64,000 nt of DNA. Source: Brugia malayi (Eukaryota; Nematoda; Chromadorea; Rhabditida; Onchocercidae). Below the pieces are notes generated by a model that saw only the letters and a list, made by a program, of their open reading frames with translations, was not told the origin of the DNA and made no database searches. The first letter of the stretch is position 1, and every line of letters starts with the position of its first letter. The stretch covers positions 5,511,221-5,575,220 of the forward strand of contig NW_025062479.1 of assembly GCF_000002995.4 (NCBI RefSeq). The letters run 5' to 3'. The translations under genes and the position numbers were made by a program. Of this stretch, positions 25,556 to 38,294 are shown piece by piece.

Positions 25556-28365
25556 ATGTCTTTTGTTGCGGGAGAGCTGTGGTTGATTTCAGCACCGAAT
25601 GAGGGTTCGCCTCAGGAAACATGGGATAAATTGAATCGGACAACTGGGAATATGTCAGTCAACTATAAATTCAATGTCCCTGATCTCAAAGTGTGTTTTG
25701 TTTTTATGTCGTGTGGTTCCAATCATTTGTGTCAATAGAGGATAATCTTTCGCTTCATACGCATCCTGACCAAGTAGTGTTTGTTTGTATTAGAAGCAGA
25801 AAAAAGATTGGGGCTTGAGAGAATTAATTTGGTGCAAGCTTAGTTTACTCCTGATCGCCGTATTACCGTGTATGTTTGTGAAGGTGATGTCTTGCTGAGT
25901 TTTGGAAGGAATGCTTAAACTGATGGGAATTCTCATAATTATGCTTCAGTATTTACAGCTCAGTTTTTGAGAATTTGGAGATGATATTGATAGTGGTTGT
26001 TGATAAGCTGACTTAAATTTAATTACAGGTTGGGACTCTGGATCAGCTGGTTGGTTTATCTGATGATTTGGCCAAATTGGATAGTGCTGCAGAACAGTAC
26101 GTGTGTGATTTTGTTTTGCCCTGTTGTTCCGCCATTAGCAGTTTTGCATTACTATAATCTATCTCTGATGTTTTTGTTTTAGAGTGACGCGGAAGCTAAC
26201 GCAGTATTTTGCTGATGTCCTAGAAAATGAGCAGGACAAATTACAGGAAAATCTTGTCGTCAGTGGTAGTAAGCTTAAATTTAATCATCTGATTGAGTTC
26301 CAAACAGAATTATCCATTCTTTGTTAAGTTGCTTTAATTACTTGCGTAGGAATTTCCAAGTTTATAAGCACCCTCATTCCAAATATTTGGCCTTTCATTT
26401 TTCAGAGGACGTGAAAACTTATGTTACCAAGTTCCAGTGGGAAGGTGCAAAATATCCTCTGAAGCAATCTCTAAAAGTGCTAAGCGATATCATCGGAAAG
26501 GTAAAATCAATTTTTCGAAGTCAAATTTACAAATCCTTTTGCAAAAGATGACACTTTGATTTTCAGCAAATCACCCAGATTGATAATGATTTGAAGACAA
26601 AATCCACCACCTATAATAATCTTAAGAATAGTCTTGCAACAATCGATCGAAAAGCAACGTACGTTTTAGGCATAATTTGACTTTTGTTATTCATTGAAAT
26701 TAGTAACCAGTAGAAGCTTTACTGTTCGAGAACAGCATAGTATTTTAAGGGAAAGTATGTGTTTGTAATTGAACTGGCAAATGGGTAAGGAAGGATATAT
26801 TCGGGATGAGTGACGCCGTCTTGAAAGTCGGTATGGAAATTAGTTTAGAAGCAAAAAGCAAAAATATCTTTAACGTTTAATCATCGAAATGTCAGATACG
26901 CTTTTTAGGGGCAGTTTGTTGACGAAAGATTTGTCAGAAATCGTTAAAGCTGATGATTTTATCCTCAATTCAGAATACTTACAAACGTTATTAGTGGTTA
27001 TACCAAAGTACGTTCCACTACCTTTTTATGTTTTCTCCAGTTGTACTCCTTTGCTTCATTTAAAAAAAAAACTTTTATTACTATTAACGCTTTTACAGTT
27101 TGAAAGGTACAAGCTTCATTTTAGAATATATGGTTTTTCTTTTTTATTTTCGTAGAAACGAATAGAGAAATCTCGATAGAAGCAATACCGATCTAATGGT
27201 TTGAGTTACTTACTTTTACTTTAACATATTTCAGTTTATAAAACAAGCTTATAAAGCCGTACATAGTTTTTTGCACTTCTTTTTAAACAGAACATTGGCA
27301 AAGGAATGGCAGCAGAAGTATGAAACATTGTCTGATATGGTAGTGCCTGGATCGAGCCGCTTAATTACCGAAGATGGAGATCAGATGTTATTCTCTGTTA
27401 CGCTGTTCAAAAAAGTAATCGATGAATATAAAACACATTGCAGAGAAAACAAGTAAGTTGAGAAAACTGTATTTTCTTGTTCCTGTCAATCCAGTTTTTA
27501 CTGTTTGAAATTTCTGGTAAAATAGAAGTTTCAAATCAGTGTTTATTATAGCATCTTATTTCAGGTTCATTGTCCGAGATTTCGTTTACGATGAGGAGTC
27601 CTTAAAAATAGGTCGTAATGAACGGGATAAATTGATACAAGAGAAGCAGCGTCAATATGCTCCACTTGTTCGATGGCTGAAAATCAATTTTGGCGAAATT
27701 TTTTCTGCCTTTGTTCATGTTAAAGCATTACGAGTGTTTGTTGAAAGTGTTCTCAGGTGAATAACTTGAGATTATTTTTCCGATCATGAAAACTTGAAAA
27801 ATGGATGTATCAGTGATTTTGATGTAGATTAGATTTATTCTGTTAAACTGACATGTTATTCATTTCTTCTCTTCTTTATATCTTTAATCATTTGATGACT
27901 AGTCGAAAGGGATTGCAACATTAAATTGTTACTGCCCTTTATACGGAATAGTTTTTTTTAATGTTTTTTAAAATTTCATTTACTTTAAAGAGAAAAAAAG
28001 TTTTTTTTTTATCATACTTAACATACTGACATTTAGTTTTTTAGATATGGTCTGCCCGTAAACTTCCAAGCAACAGTCATAGAACCAAATAAGAATTCGC
28101 ATAAGAAATTGCGAGCATCACTTCATAATCTTTATTTGCATTTGGATACATCTGCCGCTGGTCCAATTGAGGTTTTTTATGTTTATTGAATAATTTGTAA
28201 TTTTTTGAATTATATTCATTATAGTTCCAGAGTAATTAAAGAATTTCCGCATATCTTTTTCAGGCTATCGAAGATAATCCAATACTGATGTCATTGGGCA
28301 TGCATGATTATTATCCATATGTTTTTTTCAAGATAAACATCGATTTCAGTAGTGTGAAAAGATAA
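25556..28365 (+). CDS. vha-11: V-type H+-ATPase subunit C
   Basis: Model of 384 aa, ten exons: 25556-25690, 26029-26096, 26183-26265, 26406-26500, 26567-26658, 26909-27007, 27291-27452, 27565-27756, 28045-28171, 28264-28365; every phase matches and the length equals the usual family length. Subunit C is part of the peripheral stalk of the cytosolic V1 sector and regulates V1-Vo association; the pump acidifies endosomes, lysosomes and secretory organelles. Diagnostic stretches: [11 protein letters not shown] at the N-terminus, [103 protein letters not shown] and a final [10 protein letters not shown] longer same-frame ORF from 25382 is rejected because homology begins at the chosen ATG. The worm orthologue is VHA-11. 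Confidence 0.96.
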
Positions 28366-28638
28366 ATGCGTAGTAACATTATCTTAAAAGTTCACTATTT
28401 TTATCCTTTTTTTCATTTGTTCTCTATCTGTTATTTTAGTGATAGTCGTTTATATCGTGGAATTTATATTAATTCTATGATAACTAGTATTAGCGTAGGG
28501 TTTAACAGTACTAGTATAGGTCTAACACCGTGCAACTGTGATACGTTAATGCATTCCACTGGTTGGTCATTTCGAAAATCTTTCCATCTGCAACCTTACG
28601 ATCGATATATCCGTGGACATTCAAAATGATATGACTTT

Positions 28639-28644
28639 AATAAA
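28639..28644 (+). terminator. AATAAA polyadenylation signal of V-ATPase C
   Basis: Canonical hexamer about 274 nt after the stop codon. Confidence 0.45.
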
Positions 28645-29129
28645 TAATTCTTAATCTGAGCTTTGGTAACTCGTAAACCATTTTAATGGAATGCATTGCT
28701 CATATCTAATTCACTTAATTTTTTCCCGAGATTTTAACGTTTTTCACGTCAAAAGACAAATATCTATTTTTATCATGTTTCATTAATAGATGCGCTCTTC
28801 CTTAAATTTAATATCTTCTGGGGTTTAATTTGTTTGTGTTTATTTTTGTGTCTCAAAAGAATTCATTATTGTTTCATTTGTACTACTATTCATTGCTTTT
28901 CACAGCGTTGCTATAGTGTGATAGTTTTATTGCAGTGTGTATTCAGTTTATGGTTAGTAAAATATTGTGGCACTTTTTTTTTCTACATATTCTTATTTAC
29001 TGTGTCTTATTGTTCACCAAAAAACCGTCATAAGTAGACGGAGTCCGATATCTAAATTTACAAACTTTTTTAACGTCAAATATTGAATATATAAACCTAC
29101 TTGTTATCAACCGTAAAATATTAGAATCA

Positions 29130-29276
29130 TGAGATTAATGGAACACGTTGGTGTTGCATGCAGTAGGTGTTTAACATCCACATCATTACTCAATCTACGT
29201 TTGCAAGGTGTAGTGATGACAAGTAATGATACTTTCCGTAGAAGTTATTCTTGTAAGCTAACAATCAAGCAGTGAA
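29130..29276 (+). other. 48-codon ORF between V-ATPase C and UFSP2, unassigned
   Basis: ATG-initiated frame that begins MRLMEHVGVACSRCLTSTSL and has an Arg/Ser/Thr-rich, acid-poor first 40 residues, resembling a mitochondrial presequence. It contains a good GT donor (TTGTAAGC at 29251). It cannot join the first recognised UFSP2 exon in frame. It may be a tiny gene, a 5' UTR exon with an upstream ORF, or chance. Confidence 0.25.
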
Positions 29277-29585
29277 TGCTCATTAAATTGAATCTGCTAT
29301 GCTATAAATGTCGATTGTTTCTGGATTTCCTGCATGTTTATAAAGTTGTATATTAGCATGAACTAATTCGTGGGTAAATTAGTGTGGACTCGAAGGTGTA
29401 TGAAGAAATTTTCAATATTTGATAATTTTTGGAGCTAATTAAAAATCCAAACACTTCCTAATGTCTGGCGAATGCTTTGTACATTGTGAATACATAGCTA
29501 AGATATTTTGACATCATATATGAGGTTTAGCTGTCCTCATACGCTAATTTTAAATTAAAGAAACTGGTAAATATGGGAGAAAGGA

Positions 29586-32500
29586 ATGATTCGTTCTGTG
29601 AAGGTTGTATTAAACTTAAATTTAATTTCATTTACTCAGATATCTTCTCGATACGTCGTTATACAGTGTGGTTGGGAATCTTCCACGTTAGGAACTCAGA
29701 TGTGGAAAGTCGATTTCAATCGTTTGTTTGAGGTAATGCCAACTTTTTTTCAGATGGCAGAGATACAGTGCTACGAATTTTAAATCTTAACGGTTATTTG
29801 AGTAGGATCAGACTTCTTTTTTTTAAGGTAAATTAAATTGATGTAGTTCCTTAATGTTACTGTTTAGAATATTTTTACTTATAGAATTATACTAACAACC
29901 GTAGATATCAAGAGAGCACCGTTGCTGCTCTTCTGTTCGGTAATACTTCGTTGGCAGAAATAACAAACGTTTTGTTTGGTTGTTTATCAGATTTTGATGC
30001 CACATTGGATCTGATACGCTTCATTGAAAGTTCATTACCTTCAAGTAAGTCTGAAAAGTGTAACACAGAAAACGGATGTCAGGAGGTAAAGATGATTTCT
30101 GGGTGGTATCAGTCGACTGGCTGCCACAATTTAGAGGTTGTTTGAGGATAATTTTATTTTTTTCTCGATACTAAGCTTATAGATGATCTCCGTACATCAC
30201 TGTATGAAATGCAGCACGTAGTCAAGCGATGATCGGTTGAAGAATAAATCGTATAGTTCCGATTTTCAGATGTTAGTTTTCTCGGTACATTGTCCCTCAT
30301 TAATGTGGAATATCCTTACGATCTGAATTCATTAGCTGTATCTGTAGAAAGCACGGAAGGATTCTTGATGCTGTTTGCTGATACAACATCACTCGAAGTT
30401 CGAGACGTTGATAGCATTTTGAAATTGAATAAAGAGATTGCTTTGCGGTATTTCTTTTGTTATTTGATAAGTTAATTTCTGGGATACTATTTGGGGATAT
30501 TATGTTTAAAAGTTGCAGACCGTCTTCTATGAAATCTTGTTATGATTTATTGGTCCGGACATCACTGTGGCTAAATGTAAATGTAAATATAAGTGGCAAG
30601 AAAAATCTTGACGAAGTAAGCAACGCCGTCCTTTCGAAACTGGATAATATTGAGTCCCTGTGTTTCACATTTTCGAATAATAGTTTTGTCTTGGGTGGAA
30701 ATGAAGTAATCGATGCGAAGCAACTTAATAAAGAAATGCTACAAATAAGTGGATGTTTATCCAATGGAAAGGTATGTTATTTGAAGCGAAGTTTGCGAAG
30801 TTGTTTAAAATTTCACAATTCTTAAATTTTGTTTTGCGCTTTTTTCAAGCGCTTAAATTTCTATGCTTTTCAGAAATTCGTAGATTTTACACCAATGATA
30901 CCGGTCAAGAAAAATTCTGGTGACTTTTTACCGAAGCTTGTTCCAATTGTAAAAATTAGGAAAGGTTTTGTGATTTGCGCTTATTTAAGTGAAAAAGTTC
31001 TAGTATAGGAGAGATGCAGAGATGCTACTGTTATGAACATAAGCTTTTTTTGATAGATCTACCTTGTTTCAATGAGATTTTGTGGTTAAAATTTTAAATT
31101 AACAAGGAGGATGAAAAGAGTTAGTTGTAGATTTTGCTGTATTTTGCAACGTGAGAGCCGTGATAACTTCGGTGGCTGAAATACAGTCCGATGATGGTCC
31201 AACAGATATTCTCATCCTATTGCGAAGAGCACTGAAACGGACAGTATATCTTACTGAACGGTGTTTGTGTGAATTTCTCAATTTTAATTGTGAAGTTGGT
31301 TTTAGGTCTTCAAATTGATTTATAGTTTTTTATGAAATTGTTTTTATTTCCCGCGAAAGCTCTTTCTGCATCATTTTGTTTTTTGACCAAGACTAATTAA
31401 CACCTGTATCGGTAATAAGGATTAAAATTTCTATAATTATGTTTAATCAGTCTAAACGTTTTAGCGTTTAACAAATGTTAGATGCAGTGTATTTTCAACG
31501 AACAATGGGTTACTGTCAGTGGTTTATCCTGATATCCAAGATGACATGGTGTTACGTATGTTTTTTCCTACCTTTGTGAAAGGAATTAGTCAACTTTTAT
31601 TTTGGTTCAGAACATATATCAATTCTTTTCTCATTTCTTGATGTATTTATTTTTAAAGATTTTTTGACTTTAAGGAAATTATCGAGCAAGACTTCATCGT
31701 ATTTTTAATCTACCCTCTTACAAGCCGATCTTGAGGCCTGCTCAATCTCTTCAATTTAATCCTGAGGCGCAGAAAGTACTGCAGAATCCTCATTTGCATA
31801 TCAGATCTTGTAAGAATTTTATTTTGATTTGTTTCTTGGGGTCGTTCTTTTTCTTGGAAATTTTTAATTTCTTTAAATATCATCTGTTGCTTGCTTTTCT
31901 TCTCAGTGATTTGCATTAATTATATTTACTTTTAAGTGTCTCACAATATGATATAAGGTATTGCAACTTCGGAAGTTAAATTTTCTGGTTGTTTTTTTTT
32001 TTAATTTAAAAATTTTATTGTAATGTCCTAAAGGCAATGGAAAACTTTTTTCCTTTTTTACTCGGTAACTACGCAATTAAAAGGCAGAGGTTGACTTTCT
32101 TTGTTCTTTCAGCAGAATAATTGTTGAAACTTCAACTTTTTTCTTCAAATATTGTTGTTCTTTACAGATAAACCAAAAGGAAAAGTATATATTATCAGTG
32201 GCTCTTATAACTACCACCACTACATGCAAGTTTGTTTTAAATTCATATAAAATGATGATTTGGAGTTACTTTAATGGTTTCTTCCATTAATTGACGTTTT
32301 TGAGTTGATAGAAATGGTAAATTATTTGAAAAAAAAAAAATGTAATTTTAACAGTAATTTCTAACAGTTGCTTGCAATTATATTAAGAAAAAATAACCAA
32401 ATGACAAAAAAAACATCATTCAAAATAAGCATAAAAAAACAAAGAAATAGAATAAATATCTTACAAAACAAAATTAAAAACCTCATATAATAAATAAAAC

Positions 32501-33561
32501 ATAACGCTCAAATTCATTCTAAAAATCGTCGATAATCAACTGATATATCGTAATCTCGAGTATGTATCAGTTAAAATTAAATTAAAAAAAAATTTTTTTT
32601 AATTCCTTTCATTGTTAAACGTTAGTACTTTAAAGGACGGGATAAATGACAGCGGTTGGGGTTGTGCTTATCGTTCTTTCCAAACATTGTGGTCTTGGTT
32701 TGTTCTTCAAGGTTATATCGACAAACCTACTCCAACGCATCGTGAGATTCAGCAAGTATTTATCTTTTACTTGTATAAATTTAGAAATTTATTGCATTAT
32801 TAACTTATGAATAAAAAGAAACGCAATACTGATCCACTTCCGTGTTTCGTAGGTCGTTGCTCCGTTTCTAAAATTCAAGGTATGATCTAAATTTTAAATG
32901 TGGTTGAAACTTGAGAGTTTGTACGATTGTGGCGATAAAGATGCGATGTTTGTGGGAAGTCAACAATGGATTGGATCTATAGAGCTTGGTTACTGTTTTG
33001 AAAATATGGCTGGCATTGAATCACGGGTGCTTACGACAAATTCAGGCACAGAAGTAACAGGAAATATTCGTCAGTTGGCACTTCACTTTAAAACACATGG
33101 TACACCCATTATGATTGGTGAGTTTCAAGAGTAGAAAAATAACCTTATTTTGAAAGTAATTTTGCTTCCATAAAATGTCAAGAATCAGACCTGTGAACAA
33201 TCGTTTTAAAAAGTACTTACAATGACATGCAAAATCCATTGATAATAGTCTTACACTCAGCTCATTTCTACAGCTGGGCAAAATTACTTCGATCGTTTAC
33301 CCTTTTCAAAAAAAGAAAATTGCATTCGAAACTTGGAAGTTTTTAGGTGGTGGTATGTTAGCTCATACGATTCTAGGTGTTGATTTCAATGAATCAACAG
33401 GTGAGGCATCATTTTTGGTTTTGGACCCTCACTATTCCGGCGATGAGGATTTGCATACAATAATAACGAGAGGTTGGTGCAGTTGGAAAATGCCGAGTTT
33501 TTGGAAACAAGAATATTTCTATAATTTATTGTTACCTATCCCGCCACAAAATGTTATTTAA
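29586..33561 (+). CDS. odr-8: UFM1-specific cysteine protease UFSP2 (ODR-8)
   Basis: Model of 576 aa, thirteen exons: 29586-29603, 29640-29732, 29885-30044, 30270-30447, 30519-30771, 30874-30964, 31131-31260, 31482-31555, 31675-31809, 32168-32229, 32636-32755, 32916-33117, 33347-33561. UFSP2 matures UFM1 and removes it from ER-bound ribosomes and other targets; worm ODR-8 acts in ER maturation of odorant receptors. The C-terminal protease domain is unmistakable: NYHHYMQ with oxyanion Tyr396, GWGCAYRS with nucleophile Cys408, [33 protein letters not shown], and LDPHYSG with Asp532 and His534. The divergent N-terminal half (1-370) is supported by continuous phases and by [13 protein letters not shown], matching the linker of vertebrate UFSP2. 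The very short first exon (18 nt) is the weakest part. Confidence 0.92.
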
Positions 33562-35807
33562 TTAAATGCTGTGTATATAGTGTCTCTCCTTGTTAGAACA
33601 GATGGTCTGAAGTCATGATTATAGTTCTCATGATTTTCTGATGAATTTTCTGCAATAATCTTTTGCTCTGTAGAAAGTTCTTGTCCTCACTACTTCCATT
33701 AAAATTAAAGATGTACATTCTTGAAGAATATTATTTTTCGATTTGTATAATTCAGTCGATGGTTCTAGAATATTTGTTTAATTCCCTTGGTTAAATTATA
33801 AAAGATTTCAGTAACTATTAATATTGTTTTTTTTTTTTTCTATTATAGGAATTGCTTATAGGATTATTTTCAGTCTTCTTGCTTTTCTTCACTGTTGTTT
33901 GTCGTGGATTCGGTTTATAAGCGTTATCACTACCGTTATCCTTTTTTCATGCTTTGCTGATTCTTCCAGTCGTAAGATGTAGCTGGTTCTGATGTGAAGT
34001 TTTGCAAACATTTGCACGAAAAAAAAATTATTTTTTTGTTCCATCATATTTACCCGTTGCATGAGGATTTTTATACATATTTGTTGTTCTATGTTTTTAT
34101 AAGTTTGCCTAGTTTTCTCTCTGTTTTATTGGTATTCATAAGTATGTCAAGTTTGTGCCTCTCCAGTCATAAAAATTTACAGTCGTCAGTTGTATTTGCT
34201 GGAAGCTCCATAATTTTAATGCTCTCTTATTGTTAAAAATTGTTTTGTTAAAGATGGTGAATTAATTTCTATATTAAAATTACGTAATAATTTAGCAGCA
34301 CGTTCCCTCAAAGCATTTATGTTCTGATTTGCTTAAAAGTTCAGAAATTAAGGCAAGTTTCATTAAATGTAAAGAGGTAGTTATATGGGGTTTAGTACAT
34401 ATTTTGCAATAAAATGTATATTTGTCAGTATTCCGTAAGTTCTGATAACGCGTGCAAATACTGCATAAGTATTGATGTTTTAATGAAGAAGGGACCATTT
34501 CTTGCTTACTCCATTAACGACTTCTTAAGACAAAATGTTATTCACACTGACGTGTAGCGGTGTTTCCGTGTATCCTGCTCTAAATTATTCTATTCCCATA
34601 ACCAGGCTGTTATCCTTTTGATGGGCGTAATTTATGTTCAATTTTTTCCTGATGAGATCTCTCGAGAATTTACTGATTTACACTATTAATGTTCTTATGG
34701 TCCTCCACATTCACAAACATGTACTTTTCCTCATGACTTCTTTCATAGCTGCAGTGACAACTTCTTTACCTAAATCAATCCTACAGATTCCTCATTGAAG
34801 TAATTCAGTGCCTGTCGATTGCTAGACCGGGAAGGACAATAGTACAAAAGCAGATGCATCAAACTTCATCGTAATGCTTGTTAGTTGGCGCAGATCGTTT
34901 CAAAACCGGATTTCTTGTTTGGTCGCGATGTATTGGAACAAGTTTTGACTTCTTTTGTATTATCATTGTTTCTGCAATCATTGCATCGTTGTTGTCATGA
35001 CTGTCATAAACCTCATTCTTTTATGGTTTGCAAACAGTTCACACGCTTTCGAACTTTTTAATTTCTTGTTTCTGTCGAATTTCAGACTTCATTAAACTTT
35101 TACTGAGGTTGTATCGCTCGAAGTTAAATTATTAATTTTGGTGCAACAAAAGTTTTGGGAGAATCTGATTTTGTATTTCATCAAACTATATATGTACATA
35201 TGTCTGCTTCGTTGTTTCCTCAATTTTTTTGTCTGCTTAACCTGGAATTTATTTTATTTCCTGGAAAAGAAAGAAGTGCGTTGGAATTACGCACTTGAGC
35301 TGGCTCGAATAACTGGAAGTAATCCTACGTAGCATAAACATTGGATTTTGCAATATTTATCTAGGAGACTAGTTATATCTCTCCAGCAATATTCCTCAGT
35401 CACATGTTACGCTAATAACTTTAAATTGCACGAAATAATGTAGGATGCAGTTTGTCGTAACTGGTAATGTACAGTGGTGAGTCGGACTAGAATATTATTT
35501 GTATATTATATTCATGTAGATGTTAGACAAATGTGCGTGGAGATCTGATGCGATTCAATCTTAGAAAAAATTAGTGACCTGACTAAAAATCCTGTATCAG
35601 CTTCCTGAGATTTTGATGCAATATGTTTTTCTACATAAGTCATGTTTCGGATAATATTTGTTGTATTCAAATAAAAGCTATGGAAATGAGGTACAAATAC
35701 CCCGTAGCCAGGTACACGTCATGTCGTAAACGCAAGCTACATAACAGAAATGCGTAGCTTGCAGTGATACAATACACAAGCATATGCAAGGAATGCAATA
35801 TAAATTA

Positions 35808-35857
35808 TATACTGTATATGTGTGCATTGTATGTGCATATATATGTGTGTGTGCCAT
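35808..35857. repeat. TG/TATG-rich microsatellite
   Basis: About 50 bp of alternating purine-pyrimidine sequence (TGTATATGTGTGCATTG... ending GTGTGTGTGC). Confidence 0.6.
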
Positions 35858-36820
35858 AATTCCGCTTTTTGGAATAAAATGTGTACATTTTTATGCTGGG
35901 CTATATATTATTTAGCTCACTCGTTATGACTTTGTTACGAGAAATATGATAGTTATCAACGCCGGCTTTCAATTTCCACTGAAAAATAAAGACGTCTTGA
36001 TATGTAACATCAATAATTAATAATTAATAACTGATGGGTAGCATGTGGTCTTGTGAAAATTCAGAATGAAAACACTGAATATGATCCCCGAAATTCAACG
36101 AAACTTTATGCAAATTCTCTTCGCAAGTATCATAATGCTGCAAAATTCAGGAATTTAATTTACATCGGCGGTTTAATTTAAAGCGAAGAATTTTGTACTG
36201 TCTATTTCCGTTTGTACTATTGATTACGAGGGATGCAAAGAGTGCATCTTCTTTTCATCTAGATTAATATTTGATATCGCAGCTATTGAAGTGTTTATAT
36301 GACATCGACCAAAAAAGATTATATTATTCGTTAGTCTTAAATCTTGTCTCTCCCTGCAAAAATTTTTTGAAGCATTTTCGTAGTATTTACGAAGTTATAA
36401 CCTTTTCTGTTACCCCTAACAGGAATGATTTTTCTCCACAAATTAAAAAAGAATTGTTTTTAAATTATCTGAAATTGTTTTATTTCCTTCAAGCTTTGCG
36501 ATGATCCATGTCACTTGAAAATGTTCTCAGAACAAAAATTTGCTTCGGAGTGTTGAAATTTGGAACTATCATTCTACTCTTTTTTTTTAGAAGTCACTTG
36601 TGATATGTAGAATGTGGAATAGGGTTACTTCATTTGTTGAATGTTCTTTTGGGAGAGAGTTCCAAAAATATTATATATATTTCAAAAAAATCCAGTATCA
36701 TATTTCAGGCTGATGGTGCGTTAGTCCATGATTCAACTAATGTAGCAGAAGATCCGCGTATCTTTATTTACTGATCAGCGGGCCGTTAGTGATTGCGCTG
36801 CTACCATTCTGTGGAGCAAC

Positions 36821-36850
36821 AGCTGCTACTACTACTACTACTACTACTAT

Positions 36851-36881
<31 letters not shown>

Positions 36882-36900
36882 GCTACTGCTACTGCTACTG

Positions 36901-36935
<35 letters not shown>

Positions 36936-36942
36936 GCTGCTG

Positions 36943-36989
<47 letters not shown>
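36821..36989. repeat. compound (CTA)n/(CTG)n trinucleotide repeat
   Basis: About 170 bp of almost perfect trinucleotides: CTA blocks, an interspersed CTG-CTA block, CTA again, then a pure GCT run of 13 units (36951-36989) at the 3' end. All overlapping ORFs (poly-Leu, poly-Ser, Ala/Val, Thr/Ala) are translations of the repeat in different frames and are not genes. It lies 1.3 kb upstream of the Bicaudal-D start codon. Confidence 0.95.
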
Positions 36990-36991
<2 letters not shown>

Positions 36992-38251
36992 CTTTTCTCT
37001 CAACCCTTCGCGCAGCGGTCTTCCTTCGTATTTGACAATTGCTCATCTTCGCTATTTCGTCTCTTCCGTCTTTTGCTTACCTCAATTTAAATTTCATCAT
37101 TTCTAGCAACAGTATGATCACTCTAGCAGATTGCTTGTAGAGAAAATGTATTAGTATGTTGTATGATCTCGCCTTACTATCACAAATAATCAGAGGAAAA
37201 GGTTCCCCTTACCCCAGTTACTTGTTGTGAAGGATATAAATCTTCTTTTCAAAAACTCTTACATTCCAGTAAAAAATTCAAAAAAAAAAAAGGATGAAAA
37301 ATAAAAAGGCACTTTTATCAGTGTTTTTATCATCTGCTTCTCCATGTTTTTAATATATATTCTCTTAAATACTACAAGGCTTTATAGGTCTCGGGACTCA
37401 GGATGATAATTGCATAGAATGAGTGAAACTGAACGGAATACGGAAAATTCTTTAGAAGTTGCTAGTTTAAGTCATTTCTAGCTTTTTTTGTAATAATTCT
37501 GTAATGAAGAAAAAACTACAATATATTTCTGCAATACGATTTCAATTTAAAAAAATATCTATTTAGATCAACTCTTCCTACAGTAAAAAATAGAAATTAA
37601 TAACCGATATGGACAGACTAGATCTTACAATGATGTCGCGAATTGTTTTGTTTAGTGCTCCGTTTTGTTGAACTGCTGATCTTATTCAAGACAGAAATAT
37701 TCTGTGAACAAATGGATTACAGGGGGTGATTCTTAAATTTTTTGAGAAATATTATAGCTGCGACATTATTTGTTTGAAGTTTCTTGCTCGAATTGTAAAT
37801 AGTCTGCCGTTGTCTCGCAAAAATTACAAACATTTTTCAATTATGCTTACATTGGAAACGGAAACAGAGTGTCGAGAAGAGGCTAAGTAAATCTCCGCAT
37901 TTTAACGGGAACATTTTGTTCTCTCATTTTGACTTGTCGCTTTCTACAACTGCATAATTTTTTGTCATGAGAAGTGGCGACTATGTTTTTATTCCTTTAT
38001 TTTTTGCTGCTGTGTCACTTCTGTAACTTTTATTTTTCTTTCTTTACCCCGTAGTGATTCTATTGCTAACTGAAAATTTTCAAATTTTGGTTCGTGAATT
38101 TGCCCTTCAATTACTCTAGTACATTTCAGTGGTGTTTTTGCGGCATTAAACAAAGCGAAAAATAAAGGAAGCTTTAGATGATTAATGGCGTTTCTTTATT
38201 CGTTGGTTTTGAAAGAAACTGGAACTATCTTGCTTTAAATCTCGCATTTCA

Positions 38252-38261
38252 ATACTTTCAG
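38252..38261 (+). promoter_or_regulatory. probable trans-splice acceptor of Bicaudal-D
   Basis: ATACTTTCAG is a consensus acceptor 33 nt upstream of the predicted start codon. No upstream coding exon is required by the protein family. Confidence 0.5.
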
Positions 38262-38294
38262 AATTTGGGATTGACCTGGTGGAAAACCTCTTTT

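Larger units (their letters stand above)
33562..38261. other. 4.7 kb intergenic region with microsatellites
   Basis: No coding exon is supported. Short ORFs at 33994, 35138 and 36271 have no recognisable motif. The region contains a TG-rich tract (35808-35857) and a long CTA/CTG repeat (36821-36989), and otherwise holds AT-rich sequence. It includes the promoter of Bicaudal-D. Confidence 0.6.

Noticed and set aside
32847..32881. Possible tiny extra exon between UFSP2 exons 11 and 12
   Set aside because: The conserved sequence joins directly (REIQQ to SLYDCGDK) in vertebrate UFSP2, leaving no room for it.
36764..37106. Poly-Leu, poly-Ser and Thr/Ala ORFs on both strands
   Set aside because: They are translations of the CTA/CTG repeat in different frames.
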